DNA of 64,000 nucleotides from Pseudobdellovibrionaceae bacterium (lineage in GTDB: Bacteria; Bdellovibrionota; Bdellovibrionia; Bdellovibrionales; JAGQZY01). This document shows positions 32,609 through 40,134 of the stretch, piece after piece (positions within the stretch are counted from its first letter, which is position 1; each line of letters begins with the position of its first letter). The DNA is taken from contig JACKAL010000004.1 of the NCBI GenBank assembly GCA_020635085.1, forward strand, positions 135,844-199,843. The letters run 5' to 3'. The translations under genes and the position numbers were made by a program. A model generated the notes under the pieces. The model saw only the letters and a program-made list of their open reading frames with translations. It was not told the origin of the DNA and ran no database searches.

Positions 32609-34588
32609 TCAGTTATCAGGATAGGCTGATCCTTCAATAGCACTTCTAAACCCATCTCTTGCAGATTTAGAAGATTGTATCCACAATGCACCCCCATCTG
32701 ATGAAGTGGAATTAAAAATGGGGCGATTATCATTCCAGTACATAATGGCTTGTATGCGCGGCATTTTTTGATATATCGAATTTGGATTATTAACATCAAG
32801 TGCTTCGTTAACCCACAGCCCTTTGGCTGTTCCCGTTGGATCCTGCTGCGAACTTTGCTCTGTGCTACCCATTTCAACCAATGAAATGGGTTTGATTGAG
32901 GTTAACGCGACGATTTCACTGTAAATGCCAAATGCATGTTCAACGCAACTCTTCCATATGCCATCGCCACTTCCAACAAAGTTATTGTAGCACTCGATTC
33001 CGATCCAGTCGACATAGTCATCACCAGGGTAGATGCTTGCCACAGAAATTGAATTGTTCCCACCAAATGTTTGTGATGGCCATGACAGTACCGACCAAAC
33101 CCATCTCACATTAGTCACATTCTTTAGACGAAATCTCTGTACAATGTGCTGCCACGCCGTTTTAGCATCTGCAGGTCGATTGACAATCTTACCCCTTACT
33201 CTCAATTGCGCTTGCCATGGAACAGCGAAGTTATCGCACTCATGGCCGGCACTTAAACTTGTATTTGCATTTAGTTCGTGCATTGTTCTCAGAATAATTG
33301 GTTTACCCCAAGCTTTGATTTGATCGGCCCAGGTATCGATATAGGAATCAAATGTCCCCGCGGCCACTTGTTTTAAACTAAATCGCGATAAGTTATCGAT
33401 AAATGCTTGCGGATTTTTTGGATCACAGGCGACTTGAATCGCAGGGGACCATAATAAAACTGGAGTTGATCCAGAGTTAGAAACATCAGTGGCCCAGTTG
33501 TGGTCAGGGTTGCCATTTATTGAACTATTTAACAGAGTGTTGAAATTGCTCCAGCTGGCATCTGGATTCCACCAAATGTCCTGGCCGACCAAGTTGGGAG
33601 TTTTTGTAAGCCCCAAGTCACTTTTAAAGTTTCTCACCAAATCAAGGCTTTGTGATGAATTGGAGATGCCATATAGCCAAGCACCCCAGGTTAAATTCGG
33701 GTTGGTGTTCATTACGGGATTGAAGTCTGATGTAGAAGAATTCGAAGGCCATATTTGCTTGCCAGATGAATCTCGAATGCTTACGTAAGGGTAGTATTTA
33801 GAGGCAATCATCGAATAGCCCTGCCCAGAAGTTCCCGATGACCAAATCCGTTTTGCAACTTGTTTCTGTGCACTTCTTTGAAGTTGGAAGCTCACTAAAT
33901 TCCCGTCAGTTTGAAAAGTAGTAATAACTTGAACTCCCGACGTCTGGTTGGTGACCTTACCACCACTCCACCAAACAGGTCGAGTGATCCCTGGGCCGGC
34001 ATAAATTACGAAATTTCCATCACCCTGTAGAATAAGTTCGGCTCCATCGAGGACCTCTGCGCTATCCTGCGCAAATGTTACTCCCTTTGGATAAAAATGA
34101 GTGGACCCGCTATAGTCAGTGAACCGGAGGAACGGTGGTGAATTCGAAATCAAAAGGAAATGTGCACCAATCGTTCCTGAAAAATATTTACGTATATTTT
34201 GGTTATCTCGGACGACAAAGTTACCATCGCTCTGAAAGTTCGCCACACATTGACCAGTGCATGTGCTAATAGACTTTGCCCATACTGCTGACCAACTTGA
34301 GTTATATAAAACCAAAGAGCCATCCATCTGAAATTGAAAGTGCATGTCCTCTATATCTACACGCTCACCCTGCGCCATAGAGAAGCTTCCGGCAACCAAA
34401 GACTCTGATGGATTAACGACTGCCTCAAGTTTTGATTCGTTTGATGCCGAGGCTGTGTCGAGATGAACGCCTGTGTTCAAATTTAAGTTTATACTGTCTA
34501 TAGATTTATGGGCCGCGCAATTTTGAAAACAAATGGTAGTTACGCTAATAATAACTAAAAAGACCCGTTTCCAGTTTGCGGTGTACAC
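32609..34588 (-). CDS. Lipoprotein with bulb-type mannose-lectin domain and GH26-like glycanase domain
   Basis: A 659-residue protein that appears to combine carbohydrate binding and hydrolysis. GTG 34588 has AGGGG upstream. The signal has an FQNC lipobox (VTTICFQNC), a form often met in Bdellovibrio relatives. Residues about 60-290 contain repeated B-lectin motifs (FQMDGSLVLY, FQSDGNFVV, LQGDGNFVIY, FQTDGNLV; consensus QxDxNxVxY). Residues about 300-650 resemble the (beta/alpha)8 fold of GH26 beta-mannanases. The expected acid/base is Glu438 in ILRTMHELN and the nucleophile Glu572 in SLVEMGSTE; YPGDDYVDWIGIE is also typical of the family. Mannan is the probable but untested substrate. It lies immediately downstream of proC, inside the segment bounded by the two proC 3' ends. 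Confidence 0.8.
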   Translation of the reverse strand: MYTANWKRVFLVIISVTTICFQNCAAHKSIDSINLNLNTGVHLDTASASNESKLEAVVNPSESLVAGSFSMAQGERVDIEDMHFQFQMDGSLVLYNSSWSAVWAKSISTCTGQCVANFQSDGNFVVRDNQNIRKYFSGTIGAHFLLISNSPPFLRFTDYSGSTHFYPKGVTFAQDSAEVLDGAELILQGDGNFVIYAGPGITRPVWWSGGKVTNQTSGVQVITTFQTDGNLVSFQLQRSAQKQVAKRIWSSGTSGQGYSMIASKYYPYVSIRDSSGKQIWPSNSSTSDFNPVMNTNPNLTWGAWLYGISNSSQSLDLVRNFKSDLGLTKTPNLVGQDIWWNPDASWSNFNTLLNSSINGNPDHNWATDVSNSGSTPVLLWSPAIQVACDPKNPQAFIDNLSRFSLKQVAAGTFDSYIDTWADQIKAWGKPIILRTMHELNANTSLSAGHECDNFAVPWQAQLRVRGKIVNRPADAKTAWQHIVQRFRLKNVTNVRWVWSVLSWPSQTFGGNNSISVASIYPGDDYVDWIGIECYNNFVGSGDGIWKSCVEHAFGIYSEIVALTSIKPISLVEMGSTEQSSQQDPTGTAKGLWVNEALDVNNPNSIYQKMPRIQAIMYWNDNRPIFNSTSSDGGALWIQSSKSARDGFRSAIEGSAYPDN

Positions 34589-34739
34589 AGAATAACCCCT
34601 ATTAGTCGACAGTCCATTAAATGGCTTATAAAGTCTATCGGCATTTTCTTAATTCATATGAGGGGGGATCTGCAAAAAGTATCTAACCTATAGTTGACGC
34701 CCAGCTGAAGAGCATATCCGACTTATTATGAGATGTGTT

Positions 34740-35549
34740 CTAGCTACGGCCGAGTTCCCGGTACCTTTGCGCTGCCTTACTAAAGCTCATGCGCATAAGC
34801 CCCTCAATCTCAAGTGAACGCATAGATTCTAAGCCCGCAGCAGTCATACCTTTTTTTGATGTGACTTTGTTTTGCAATTCTTCAAAAGTTTCTTGCGAAG
34901 CTTCTGCCATCGCCGCCGTACCTAAAAAGGTTTGCACGACAATTTGTCGTGCTTCTTCGGTCGAAATGCCATGCTCTTCAATCCAGTCCTGCCAATAAGA
35001 CATCAGTTCAAAAATAAAACCTGTTCCGCTAGAGCTAGCTACCGTAAAGGCTTCGAAGGGATCACCGTCTTCGAGTTTGATCACAGCACCCAGCGGAGAT
35101 AAGAGCTCTCGTAATGGCTCTTCATAGAGATCGTTTTCCGATAGAAAACCCACCACACCTTTGCGCACAAACACCGGCGTGTTGAGCATAACACGAGTAA
35201 GATGACCTTCTGGGATGAGACGACGTAAAAGTTTAAACTCCACGCCTGCAGCAAGGCTTATAATAATTTGATCTTTACGAAAAGAGCTCCGACACGGCTC
35301 TACCGCCTCTTCTAAGTCCTGTGGCTTCACGGCAATGATTAAAATATCCGAGTTGTCGACAAGTTCTTCGTTGGTAGTGTGCGCATTGATATCATAAAGG
35401 CGTTTTACTTTTTCGATTTTACCACTTGAACGATTGGAAAAATGAATGCGACTAGCAGCAAAAGTTCCCGAATCTATCAGCGCTTTAATAATCGCCTGTC
35501 CCATATTCCCAACACCCAATATCCCGAGCTTTCGACTTTTTAAAAACAT
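34740..35549 (-). CDS. proC: Pyrroline-5-carboxylate reductase
   Basis: The last step of proline synthesis, reducing 1-pyrroline-5-carboxylate with NAD(P)H. It has the Rossmann motif LGILGVGNMGQAI, ILIIAVKPQ, ISLAAGV and LTRVMLNTP. In the C-terminal dimer domain it has SSGTGFIFELM and VTSKKGMTAAGLE (family GGTT/S..GL block). The 269-residue length is normal. ATG 35549 has AAGGAAC upstream and lies 12 bp after maf, so maf-proC is an operon. Its 3' end is duplicated at 30452-30527. Confidence 0.94.
   Translation of the reverse strand: MFLKSRKLGILGVGNMGQAIIKALIDSGTFAASRIHFSNRSSGKIEKVKRLYDINAHTTNEELVDNSDILIIAVKPQDLEEAVEPCRSSFRKDQIIISLAAGVEFKLLRRLIPEGHLTRVMLNTPVFVRKGVVGFLSENDLYEEPLRELLSPLGAVIKLEDGDPFEAFTVASSSGTGFIFELMSYWQDWIEEHGISTEEARQIVVQTFLGTAAMAEASQETFEELQNKVTSKKGMTAAGLESMRSLEIEGLMRMSFSKAAQRYRELGRS
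34749..34815 (-). repeat. proC 3'-end copy within intact proC (second candidate att half)
   Basis: It matches 30461-30527 at 63 of 67 positions in the same orientation. The 4.3 kb between the copies contains the Cys-rich lipoprotein, TonB-like and lectin/GH26 genes and possible gene remnants. Confidence 0.8.
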
Positions 35550-35561
35550 ATTTTTAGTTCC

Positions 35562-36203
35562 TTACTTTTTCTCTATAATCCAATTTTTTTGAGCCAATGC
35601 ACTTTCTACTTTTGCGATGGGAAGACCGGCAATATTTTCCAAACTTCCGGTGAAGTCTAAAACAAAATCTCGCCGCTCCGCTTGGAAAGGATCACCCATC
35701 TCTAGACTGAAACCTTTAGCTAAACTTTGAATACCATAGGCACCCGCCTTATCCATAGGATCACCTGTATCGACATATTCACTAATCTCACTTTGAGACA
35801 AAGGCCGAAAGGTGACATGAGAAACCTCATGATCTGTAACAAAATCACCAGAGGGCCAATGCAGTAAACAAAAAGCGGTGATCACTTGATGGGTATCTCC
35901 CGCCAACTGGGTTAGGGTTTCTATTGCCTCTGCCCGGTCTTTTGGCTTACCCAAAACACGCCCGCGGTGATAAACGATAGTGTCGGCAGCCAAAATCACG
36001 TACTCCTGTCCAGGTTCCAATTTCCCCGACTGGACTAAGGTCTGAGCTTTACGCTGGGCTAAATCCTCAACGGCGTTTTCAATACTCAGGTTTTCATTAA
36101 GAATTTCCGATATTTCTACTGGAAAGGTGTGAAACAAATACCCTCGTTTTTGCAAAAAAAATTTGCGGCGAGGCGATTGGGAAGCGAGCACGAACCGCAC
36201 CAT
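35562..36203 (-). CDS. maf: Maf-family nucleoside triphosphate pyrophosphatase
   Basis: Hydrolyses non-canonical or specific nucleoside triphosphates to monophosphates; some family members affect septum formation. The N-terminal VLASQSPRRKFFL matches the (S/A)xSPRR motif. ILAADTIVYHRGRVLGKPKDRAEA has the conserved Asp and KP. AGAYGIQSLAKGF matches the GxxxIQG-like block. The length of 213 is normal. It is the first gene of maf-proC. It is divergent from tadC with only 29 bp between starts, and no clear ribosome site is seen on either side. Confidence 0.93.
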   Translation of the reverse strand: MVRFVLASQSPRRKFFLQKRGYLFHTFPVEISEILNENLSIENAVEDLAQRKAQTLVQSGKLEPGQEYVILAADTIVYHRGRVLGKPKDRAEAIETLTQLAGDTHQVITAFCLLHWPSGDFVTDHEVSHVTFRPLSQSEISEYVDTGDPMDKAGAYGIQSLAKGFSLEMGDPFQAERRDFVLDFTGSLENIAGLPIAKVESALAQKNWIIEKK

Positions 36204-36232
36204 GAGGGTAGTGTAATCACAAAATTCGTTTT

Positions 36233-37135
36233 ATGGCTATGGATTTATTATTGTATTTAGGATTATTTTTAGCCGGCGCTTCAACTTACTGGTTTGTTTA
36301 CACCGTATTTGCTGCCAATCAAGACAGCAAAGCTTTAGCGTGGGCAACAGGAGATCAGCCGAAAAAATCAAAATCACCGATCATCAATATTTCGCGCCCA
36401 TTGGTCCATCAATTCACTCTCAAATATGCACGAAAAATCAAACGCGAAAAATTTCGTAAAAATATCGAATATAAAATTCTTACAGGTGGTTTAAACGAAG
36501 AAATCAACGTCGATGAGTTTCTTGGACTCAAACTCTTTTGGGGCCTTTTGTTTCCAATCATTCTTACTGTACTGAACTTTGCACTGCAACTGGGATATCC
36601 ATGGCCGCTGATTCTTATGATTAGCCCAATGGGTTTCTATCTTCCAGATTTGCATGCCAATGCAGAAAAGAAAAAGCGCAGCACTTCTGTGGTGATTGAA
36701 CTCCCATTTTTTATTGAACTTTTAGCTTTATCTACCCAAGCAGGAGCTGATTTTTTTGGCGCTATTCAAAAAATCACCAACAAAGCGGATGACAGTGTGC
36801 TTGCTACAGAACTGGACATGGTACTGCGTGATTTACGCCTTGGTAGTACTCGTGAAAAAGCACTAAAAGATATGTCCTACCGTCTCGATGTTCCAGAAGT
36901 GACCAGCTTCGTGAACGTACTCACCGATGCCGACTCTACCGGAGCCAGCATTGGTGATGTGCTCAAAGAGCATGCCGCACAAATGCGCTTAGAACGCTTC
37001 GTTCGTGCTGAAAAAGCAGGTGCGCGCGCCTCGCAAGCGATGTTGATTCCACTTATTTTCTTTATTCTACCCGCAGTGTTTGTCATCGTATTTGCCCCGG
37101 TAGCTCTCCAATTTTTATACGGAGGTAAAGGGTGA
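36233..37135 (+). CDS. tadC: Type II secretion F-like inner-membrane protein, TadC type
   Basis: An inner-membrane platform protein of Tad/type IVc pilus machines. The 300-residue protein has an N-terminal membrane segment, a hydrophobic pair around residues 95-135, the T2SF cytoplasmic domain (ELPFFIELLALSTQAGADFFGAI, LRDLRLGSTREKAL, VTSFVNVLTDADSTGASIGDVL) and a C-terminal hairpin membrane pair. TadC normally follows TadB and the TadA ATPase, but here the upstream neighbour is the divergent maf gene, so the rest of the machine is elsewhere. The next gene starts within its stop codon. Confidence 0.88.
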   Translation: MAMDLLLYLGLFLAGASTYWFVYTVFAANQDSKALAWATGDQPKKSKSPIINISRPLVHQFTLKYARKIKREKFRKNIEYKILTGGLNEEINVDEFLGLKLFWGLLFPIILTVLNFALQLGYPWPLILMISPMGFYLPDLHANAEKKKRSTSVVIELPFFIELLALSTQAGADFFGAIQKITNKADDSVLATELDMVLRDLRLGSTREKALKDMSYRLDVPEVTSFVNVLTDADSTGASIGDVLKEHAAQMRLERFVRAEKAGARASQAMLIPLIFFILPAVFVIVFAPVALQFLYGGKG

Positions 37136-37473
37136 TTCTCCGTCGCTTAGATACCACACAACCTCTCTGTGAACACTTTAATGTGGCCGAATCTTTTTCA
37201 AAAAGACTTGTTGGTCTCATTGGCACAAAACAATTTAAAAATTCGGCGCTATGGATTCCCCGTTGCAATTGGATTCATACGTTCTTTATGTCCATTCCAA
37301 TTGATGTTGTCTACATCGATCGTCAGATGACGATCCGAAAAATTGATCACGCCTTACCACCATGGCGCCTTCCTTTCCCGGTTTTTTCCGCAGCCAGTGT
37401 GATTGAAATGGATGCCGGAATGGCAAATAAATTGAACTTACAGATTGGAGACAAACTCGATGTGGGCCATTAA
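37132..37473 (+). CDS. DUF192 family protein
   Basis: A 113-residue protein with the DUF192 blocks: AESFSKRLVGLIGTK, ALWIPRCNWIHTFFMSIPID and VVYIDRQMTIRKI. The usual function is unknown. GTG 37132 overlaps the tadC stop by four bases (GTGA), indicating translational coupling. Its 3' end overlaps the following FHA gene by 14 bp. No signal peptide is present, whereas many DUF192 proteins are exported. DUF192 genes occur within Tad clusters, which fits this setting. Confidence 0.88.
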   Translation: MILRRLDTTQPLCEHFNVAESFSKRLVGLIGTKQFKNSALWIPRCNWIHTFFMSIPIDVVYIDRQMTIRKIDHALPPWRLPFPVFSAASVIEMDAGMANKLNLQIGDKLDVGH

Positions 37474-39133
37474 AATTCTCAATGGAGCGCAATCTGGAAA
37501 AATATTTCCTTTGCAAAAAGGAAATAATGTTCTTGGTCGTTCAGCGAAAGTTGATATTCGCTTTGCAGATCAGGGCGTTTCGAAAAATCATGCGCAAATC
37601 TTTGTTACAAATGATAAGGTTATTATCTCCGACCTAAAATCCAGTAATGGTACTTTCGTTAATGGTGTAAAAGTTCAAAATCACGGTTTAAAAACGGGCG
37701 ATAAAGTGCTCGTCAATCAGACTATTTTTACAATCTTTCAGCTACCAGATAATGTGGTATTTGCTGATCCAAAAATGACCGCTAAAACTCCACCTGCACA
37801 AATCTCGGGAGCCACATCTCCACAAAATCACCTCGCTGTGCAAGGCACGAACGCGCTGCAACCCATGATGACTCACGATATGGGACTCGCTCCCTACAAC
37901 GAACCCCAACAACAAATGGTCGCACCAGTTCCAATTACTAGTCATGCTAACCCCATTGAGGCTGTTGCAGCAAAAGCAGATAAATATATCGAAGAAGTGG
38001 CACTTCCGCCTATATACAAAACGGCGGAAAAAGTAGATTTTAAATACCTGCTTATGGTCTTTGCCTTAGCTTTTATCTTTTTATCTACATTTCTTTCGGC
38101 TCTACCACTTTCTAAACTCACAACAGATAGTGTGATTACAGAAAGTAAACGTCGCACACTAACACTTGCTCGTAATCTTGCACAGCTAAACCGAAAAGCT
38201 CTCAGCGAGGACTCCGAACTTTCTCTCTCAACAGAGTTTGTCGAACGCGAGTCTGGTGTCGAAAAAGCCATGATTTTGTCAGCAAAAAGCGGCGCCATAC
38301 TCGCCCCTGCTTCGATGATGGGCCGATATCTTAAGGAACCATTTATTATCAGCCTACGCAATACCAATGAAGAAAAGGTAGATGTAATTAACGAAAAGCA
38401 GGTGGCAGCTAGTGTTCCAATTAAATTTTTTAATCCTGATATCGGTGACTCTTCCATCGCAGCCTACGCGGTTGTTGTTTATAATGTGGATCCGTTGGCC
38501 ATAGATTTTAATCGTACCTTGAGTTTATTTATCCAAATTTTTCTGATCGCGTGTACCATAGGCGCCATTGTGTTTTTTATACAATATCGTCTCATGGTCT
38601 TTCCGCTTAAAAAACTCAACAAGGAGATCGATAAAGCCTTAAGTGAGGGCCACAGCAATATACAGGTTCCATTCCAACTCCCTATCTTTCAAAATCTGAT
38701 CATGAACATCAACAGTGCTCTGTCGCGAGTTTCTGCAGATTTTACGGGTACAGACGATATGGCTGCCAGTGCTGATAAAAGTATAGAAGCTCATGAGCTT
38801 GTTAAAATGTTTCCAGTTCCCGCATTTGCGGTCAATCCAGAGTCCAGTCGATTTATGGCCATCAATGCAGCCCTAGAAGGTCATCCGCTTTTTGATACAA
38901 CACAACTCGTGGATGTAAGCATTGAGGAGCTAACTGATACTTCTCTCTTTCAGTGCCTAAAATATCTAATGGATACATGTCGGTCCAACCCAAATATGAA
39001 ACACACGCAAACAATTCCCTCTAATGGATCAGAAAATTATGAAATAACCGCTAAATCCATTGTCGACGGAAAAAAAGCGTCCTATGTGATTTTCACTGTA
39101 ATGCAAATTATTGAGGAGGAAGACGAAGGATGA
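37460..39133 (+). CDS. FHA-domain membrane sensor-like protein with PAS-like C-terminus
   Basis: The 557-residue protein starts at ATG 37460 (GGAG nine bases upstream). FHA domain at residues about 1-95 has VLGRSAKVDIRF, VSKNHAQIF and SSNGTFVNG, so it can read phosphothreonine. A Pro/Gln-rich linker follows. One membrane segment lies at about 196-218 and another at 356-376. Between them is a roughly 130-residue exported domain resembling periplasmic sensor domains. A HAMP-like stretch then leads to a PAS-like domain (about 440-550; FPVPAFAVNPESSRFMAINA). There is no kinase or output domain. It probably links an outside signal to phospho-dependent protein assembly at the Tad/FHA site; this is inference. 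Confidence 0.82.
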   Translation: MWAIKILNGAQSGKIFPLQKGNNVLGRSAKVDIRFADQGVSKNHAQIFVTNDKVIISDLKSSNGTFVNGVKVQNHGLKTGDKVLVNQTIFTIFQLPDNVVFADPKMTAKTPPAQISGATSPQNHLAVQGTNALQPMMTHDMGLAPYNEPQQQMVAPVPITSHANPIEAVAAKADKYIEEVALPPIYKTAEKVDFKYLLMVFALAFIFLSTFLSALPLSKLTTDSVITESKRRTLTLARNLAQLNRKALSEDSELSLSTEFVERESGVEKAMILSAKSGAILAPASMMGRYLKEPFIISLRNTNEEKVDVINEKQVAASVPIKFFNPDIGDSSIAAYAVVVYNVDPLAIDFNRTLSLFIQIFLIACTIGAIVFFIQYRLMVFPLKKLNKEIDKALSEGHSNIQVPFQLPIFQNLIMNINSALSRVSADFTGTDDMAASADKSIEAHELVKMFPVPAFAVNPESSRFMAINAALEGHPLFDTTQLVDVSIEELTDTSLFQCLKYLMDTCRSNPNMKHTQTIPSNGSENYEITAKSIVDGKKASYVIFTVMQIIEEEDEG

Positions 39134-40134
39134 GCGAAGCCGCATTGCCGCAGCAATCTCCTTTTACGTCTGCAGTCATGAAGATCCTACAAGGTCCTGA
39201 CAAGGGCGATATTTATCGCATTCAGCCTCCAGGAATTGTGATTGGTCGTGATCCCAATCATTGTCAAATTGTTCTCAGTGATGATCGTGTAAGCCGCCAG
39301 CAGTGTCGTATTGATTTCACCATTGACGGTCTATTTATTGAAGATGTCAGTGGTAAAAGTACTACATTTGTAAATATGCAAAATATAACGACGCAAATTT
39401 TACGCTCAGGAGATCAATTAGGCTTTGGCGACACCATCATTGAAATCAGTATGGAAACTCCTAAACCACTTACACTGGCAAGCTCTCATAATACTACGAC
39501 TCCATCTCCTATGCCCAACTTGCCCCCTCCGTCTCCGTTTTCATTTAATAACGGAAACTTTGCTGTACCGGAGACCTTAGCAAAAGAACCTTTTTTGAAT
39601 AAAAAAAATATTATTCGTATTGGATTTGGAGTTATATTGGCGACACTGATCTATCTGGGAACACGCCCTGAAGTCGTTAAAAAGCCGAAACCGATCGCCA
39701 GCCCCAACGAAATTAATCAATCCATTGAAGCAGTAAAAATGCGTCAGGATCAAATACTCAATACTCATCCCGAAATGGATGAAAGAGAAGTCTATAATCA
39801 TCGCAAAGCAGAAAATTATTATATACGCGGCTTTCGCGACTACTATAATAAACAATATTCTCGCGCCATTGAGTCATTTCAAACAACACTCGCTATCTAT
39901 CCTAACCACACAATGGCTAAACGTTACCTCAAATTATCTGAAAAACTACGCGAAGGATTGGTTGATTCGCACATGGACCTAGGTACTAAATATCGAAACA
40001 AAAGTATGTATAAATTGTGTATGGCGGAATTTGAAAAGGCGCTACAAATTATTAACCAACCCGAGAATAAAAAATATCAATTAGCTAAAGAGCAGATCAA
40101 AGAATGCCGTCTGTTAGAACAGGGGAGCAATTAA
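39130..40134 (+). CDS. FHA-domain membrane protein with TPR-like C-terminus
   Basis: A 334-residue protein. The FHA domain at residues about 12-110 has IVIGRDPNHCQIVL and VSRQQCRI. The His of the SxxH motif is Gln here and the NG turn is altered (GKSTTFVN), so phosphopeptide binding may be weakened. A Pro/Ser-rich linker and one membrane segment (about 160-178) follow. The C-terminal region (about 225-330) has TPR-type helices (YYIRGFRDYYNKQYSRAIES). It overlaps the preceding gene by four bases (ATGA), and the next gene starts directly after its stop. Confidence 0.82.
   Translation: MSEAALPQQSPFTSAVMKILQGPDKGDIYRIQPPGIVIGRDPNHCQIVLSDDRVSRQQCRIDFTIDGLFIEDVSGKSTTFVNMQNITTQILRSGDQLGFGDTIIEISMETPKPLTLASSHNTTTPSPMPNLPPPSPFSFNNGNFAVPETLAKEPFLNKKNIIRIGFGVILATLIYLGTRPEVVKKPKPIASPNEINQSIEAVKMRQDQILNTHPEMDEREVYNHRKAENYYIRGFRDYYNKQYSRAIESFQTTLAIYPNHTMAKRYLKLSEKLREGLVDSHMDLGTKYRNKSMYKLCMAEFEKALQIINQPENKKYQLAKEQIKECRLLEQGSN

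Noticed and set aside
28739..34740. Whole 28.7-34.7 kb stretch as a prophage or integrative element with machinery
   Set aside because: No integrase, transposase, capsid, replication or conjugation genes were seen; only the proC end duplication supports an insertion, and that covers 30.5-34.8 kb.
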